Shown here piece after piece: positions 7,131 through 8,685 of a DNA stretch of 8,685 nt; positions within the stretch are counted from its first letter, which is position 1; each line of letters starts with the position of its first letter. The position numbers and the translations under genes were made by a program. The DNA is taken from positions 1-8,685 of the forward strand of contig SLDN01000123.1 of the NCBI GenBank assembly GCA_007125275.1, given 5' to 3'. Below the pieces are notes generated by a model. The model did not search any database, was not told the origin of the DNA, and saw only the letters and a list, made by a program, of their open reading frames with translations. The DNA comes from Bacteroidales bacterium (GTDB lineage: Bacteria > Bacteroidota > Bacteroidia > Bacteroidales > UBA7960).

Positions 7131-7135
7131 TTTTG
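7128..7135 (+). promoter_or_regulatory. Bacteroidota-type -7 promoter element for yebC
   Basis: TATTTTTG is an exact match to TAnnTTTG, the -7 element used by the primary sigma factor of Bacteroidota. It lies 17 nt before the yebC ATG, implying a very short leader of roughly 10-12 nt. No TTG is found at the usual -33 distance, so the match rests on the -7 element, the position and the terminator just upstream. Confidence 0.5.
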
Positions 7136-7151
7136 TAAAAAAGAAAATCTT

Positions 7152-7907
7152 ATGTCAGGACACAGCAAATGGTCAACCATAAAACGGAAAAAGGGCGCAC
7201 TGGATGCCAAGCGATCCAAGATATTCTCGCGCATCATCAAAGAAATCAATATCGCGGTTAAAGAAAGTGGCAACGACCCCGAAGGGAATCCCCGTCTCAG
7301 GCTGGCAATAGCCAATGCCAAAGGGGCGAACATGCCCAAGGACAACATCCAGCGCGCCATCTCCAAAGCCGGCGAAAAAGACGCCGCAAACTTCCAGGAA
7401 ATCACCTACGAAGCCTATGCCAACCATGGTGTTGCCGTATATATTGAAGGCCTCACCGACAACCAGCAGCGCACCGTGTCCAATGTTCGCTCTTATCTTA
7501 ACAAACACAATGGCAAACTTGAAACCAATGGTGCCCTCAGTTTCCTTTTCGACCGCAAAGGGGTTTTCACCATCCCCGAGCAAACAGTAACTGAAAAAGG
7601 GATGGACGAAGACGACTTTATGATGGAGGTCATCGACGCCGGCGCCGAAGAGGTGGAGCACGAAGAGGGGTTTTACAACATCTACACCGCCATGGAGGAC
7701 TTTGGCAGCATGATGAAAAAGCTGGAAGAGATCGGCATTGAAGCTGAAAATGCTGAACTGCAAAGAATCCCCAAAACATCCGTTAAGCTCGACAAAGAAT
7801 CAGCCCGGGGGATAATGAAGCTCATCGACATCCTCGAAGAAGACGATGATGTACAAAATGTGTTTCACAACCTTGAACTTACTGATGAGATGATGGAGGA
7901 AATGTAG
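7152..7907 (+). CDS. yebC: YebC/PmpR/TACO1 family translation and transcription factor
   Basis: This encodes 251 residues, the usual length of the family. The N-terminal signature GHSKWSTIKRKK (3-14) is followed by DAKRSKIFSR, then NPRLRLAIANAKGANMPKDN, the segment VAVYIEGLTDNQQRTVSNVR and FLFDRKGVF. The second and third domains contain many acidic residues, and the tail is acidic and Met-rich (ELTDEMMEEM). Family members were first described as DNA-binding regulators. Later work on bacterial YebC proteins and mitochondrial TACO1 links them to ribosomes and to translation of proline-rich stretches, so a cytoplasmic ribosome-associated role is likely here. The frame is open upstream to a TTG at 7095, but that codon lies inside the terminator stem. 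The ATG at 7152 begins the conserved N-terminus directly and sits behind a promoter element, so it is the start. It is a single-gene unit, convergent with the ABC transporter gene. Confidence 0.96.
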   Translation: MSGHSKWSTIKRKKGALDAKRSKIFSRIIKEINIAVKESGNDPEGNPRLRLAIANAKGANMPKDNIQRAISKAGEKDAANFQEITYEAYANHGVAVYIEGLTDNQQRTVSNVRSYLNKHNGKLETNGALSFLFDRKGVFTIPEQTVTEKGMDEDDFMMEVIDAGAEEVEHEEGFYNIYTAMEDFGSMMKKLEEIGIEAENAELQRIPKTSVKLDKESARGIMKLIDILEEDDDVQNVFHNLELTDEMMEEM

Positions 7908-7921
7908 TTTATCAAACTACA
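7903..7921. terminator. Stem-loop at the yebC stop codon, possible weak terminator
   Basis: TGTAGTTT (7903-7910) and AAACTACA (7914-7921) form a perfect 8-bp stem with loop ATC, beginning within the last codons of yebC and including its TAG. There is no T-tract, so strength as a terminator is doubtful. It lies between convergent genes, like the stem at 3971-3987. Confidence 0.35.
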
Positions 7922-7987
7922 AAGTGGCTCATACACCCTAAAACATCCGGTAACGATTCCCAACCACAGCCGAAAAATGCTTTTCCG

Positions 7988-8685
7988 CTACAAGGCCGGA
8001 ATGGAGTCTATCAAAGCTTTGGTATAATCACTTTTCGGGTTGGAGTACAGGGCATCAGCCTCATTCAGCTCCTCGATACGGCCATTTTTCATCACGATGA
8101 TGCGGTCTGACATATATTTCACGACCGATAAGTCGTGCGAAATAAATATGTATGTCAGGCTGTACTCCCTTTTGAGATCATTGAGCAGGTTGAGCACCTG
8201 CGCCTGCACTGACACGTCGAGTGCTGACACCGACTCGTCGCAGACGATAAACTCAGGCTCCACCGCCAAAGCCCTGGCAATGCTGATACGCTGACGCTGG
8301 CCGCCTGAAAATTCGTGCGGATAGCGGTAATAATGCTTTTCTTCCAGCCCAACCTTTTCGAGCAGTTCAATGATCTTGTACTTGCGGGCCTTGTTGCTGT
8401 GCATCACACTGTGCACGCGCATGGGTTCCAGGATGGCATTGCCAACACTCAACCCGGGTGTTAATGAGGCGTAGGGGTCCTGAAAGATGATCTGTATCTT
8501 TGGACGCAGCTTCCTGAGCGCAGATGCTGACAGCCGGGCGACATCCACCCCTTTGAAAAATACATGACCTGCATGGGGGTTTATCAGTCGCAGGATGCTG
8601 CGCCCAAGCGTCGTCTTCCCGCAACCACTCTCCCCTACCAGACCCAGGGTCTCACCACGATACACGGAAAAGCTGATGTCCTCAA
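7988..8685 (-). CDS. Oligopeptide/dipeptide-type ABC transporter ATP-binding protein (3' part)
   Basis: The gene enters from the right edge, so its 5' end is missing; about 232 residues are seen. The visible part starts with EDISFSVYRGETLGLVGESG. It contains Walker A GESGCGKTT, a Q-loop in IIFQDPYASL, the signature FSGGQRQRISIARAL, Walker B FIVCDES, the D-loop SALDVS and the H-loop FISHD. The ARLSASALRKLRPKIQIIFQDPYAS-type segment and the DVSVQAQVLNLLNDL segment mark the OppF/DppF/GsiA group, which powers import of peptides or related solutes through inner-membrane permeases. The GTG at 8665 corresponds to an internal Val and should not be taken as the start. The protein ends soon after YTKALIDSIPAL, without the extra C-terminal domain of free-standing OppF. 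It may therefore be the second half of a fused double ATPase of the kind frequent in this phylum; this cannot be decided here. No permease or binding-protein gene is in view. Confidence 0.93.
   Translation of the reverse strand, partial: EDISFSVYRGETLGLVGESGCGKTTLGRSILRLINPHAGHVFFKGVDVARLSASALRKLRPKIQIIFQDPYASLTPGLSVGNAILEPMRVHSVMHSNKARKYKIIELLEKVGLEEKHYYRYPHEFSGGQRQRISIARALAVEPEFIVCDESVSALDVSVQAQVLNLLNDLKREYSLTYIFISHDLSVVKYMSDRIIVMKNGRIEELNEADALYSNPKSDYTKALIDSIPAL

Noticed and set aside
7173..7763. 196-residue reverse-strand frame opposite yebC
   Set aside because: The + strand carries the complete conserved YebC sequence. The reverse translation shows no family features and is a shadow of its codon usage.

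Overview
The window looks like a chromosomal segment of a member of the Bacteroidota, most likely Bacteroidales-like. Several things point there. There are two GIN-domain (DUF2807) surface proteins, a family concentrated in this phylum. Translation starts sit behind A-rich leaders without Shine-Dalgarno sequences. One clean TAnnTTTG promoter element of the Bacteroidota type lies in front of yebC. Lipoprotein signal peptides are short, and intergenic DNA is AT-rich. No RNA gene, insertion sequence, integrase, CRISPR array or phage gene was seen.

Layout from left to right. Bases 1-341 are non-coding and hold a cluster of CGCAAAG / CTTTGCG repeats that can fold into a long interrupted hairpin just before the first gene. 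Bases 342-3962 (+) encode a 1206-residue cytoplasmic GH13 (alpha-amylase family) enzyme with large helical regions on both sides of the barrel. Convergent to it, 4594-4004 (-) encodes a small lipoprotein of unknown function. Diverging from that, 4625/4769-5512 and 5566-7029 (+) form a tandem pair. The first is a GIN-domain lipoprotein. The second is a GIN domain fused to a C-terminal outer-membrane beta-barrel. The pair ends at a strong intrinsic terminator (7071-7105). It is followed by yebC (7152-7907, +) with its own promoter and by the 3' part of an oligopeptide-type ABC transporter ATPase (8685-7988, -), which runs off the right edge.

Functionally these are mostly separate units: alpha-glucan metabolism (GH13), a cell-envelope pair (the GIN proteins), a translation/transcription factor (YebC) and peptide-type ABC import. 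The most distinctive part is the GIN pair. Both proteins carry seven SGAS-like turn motifs, and the first five intervals between them are identical in the two proteins (21, 19, 19, 20 and 18 residues), so they are ancient duplicates predicted to form matching beta-helices. One would be lipid-anchored and the other barrel-anchored. The lipoprotein copy has no ATG at its expected start: the codon aligning with its partner's ATG is ATA.

I see no clear evidence of a wholly new defence or mobile system. The candidates worth following are the GIN pair, its start codon, two inverted repeats that overlap promoter-like elements, and the upstream repeat hairpin.
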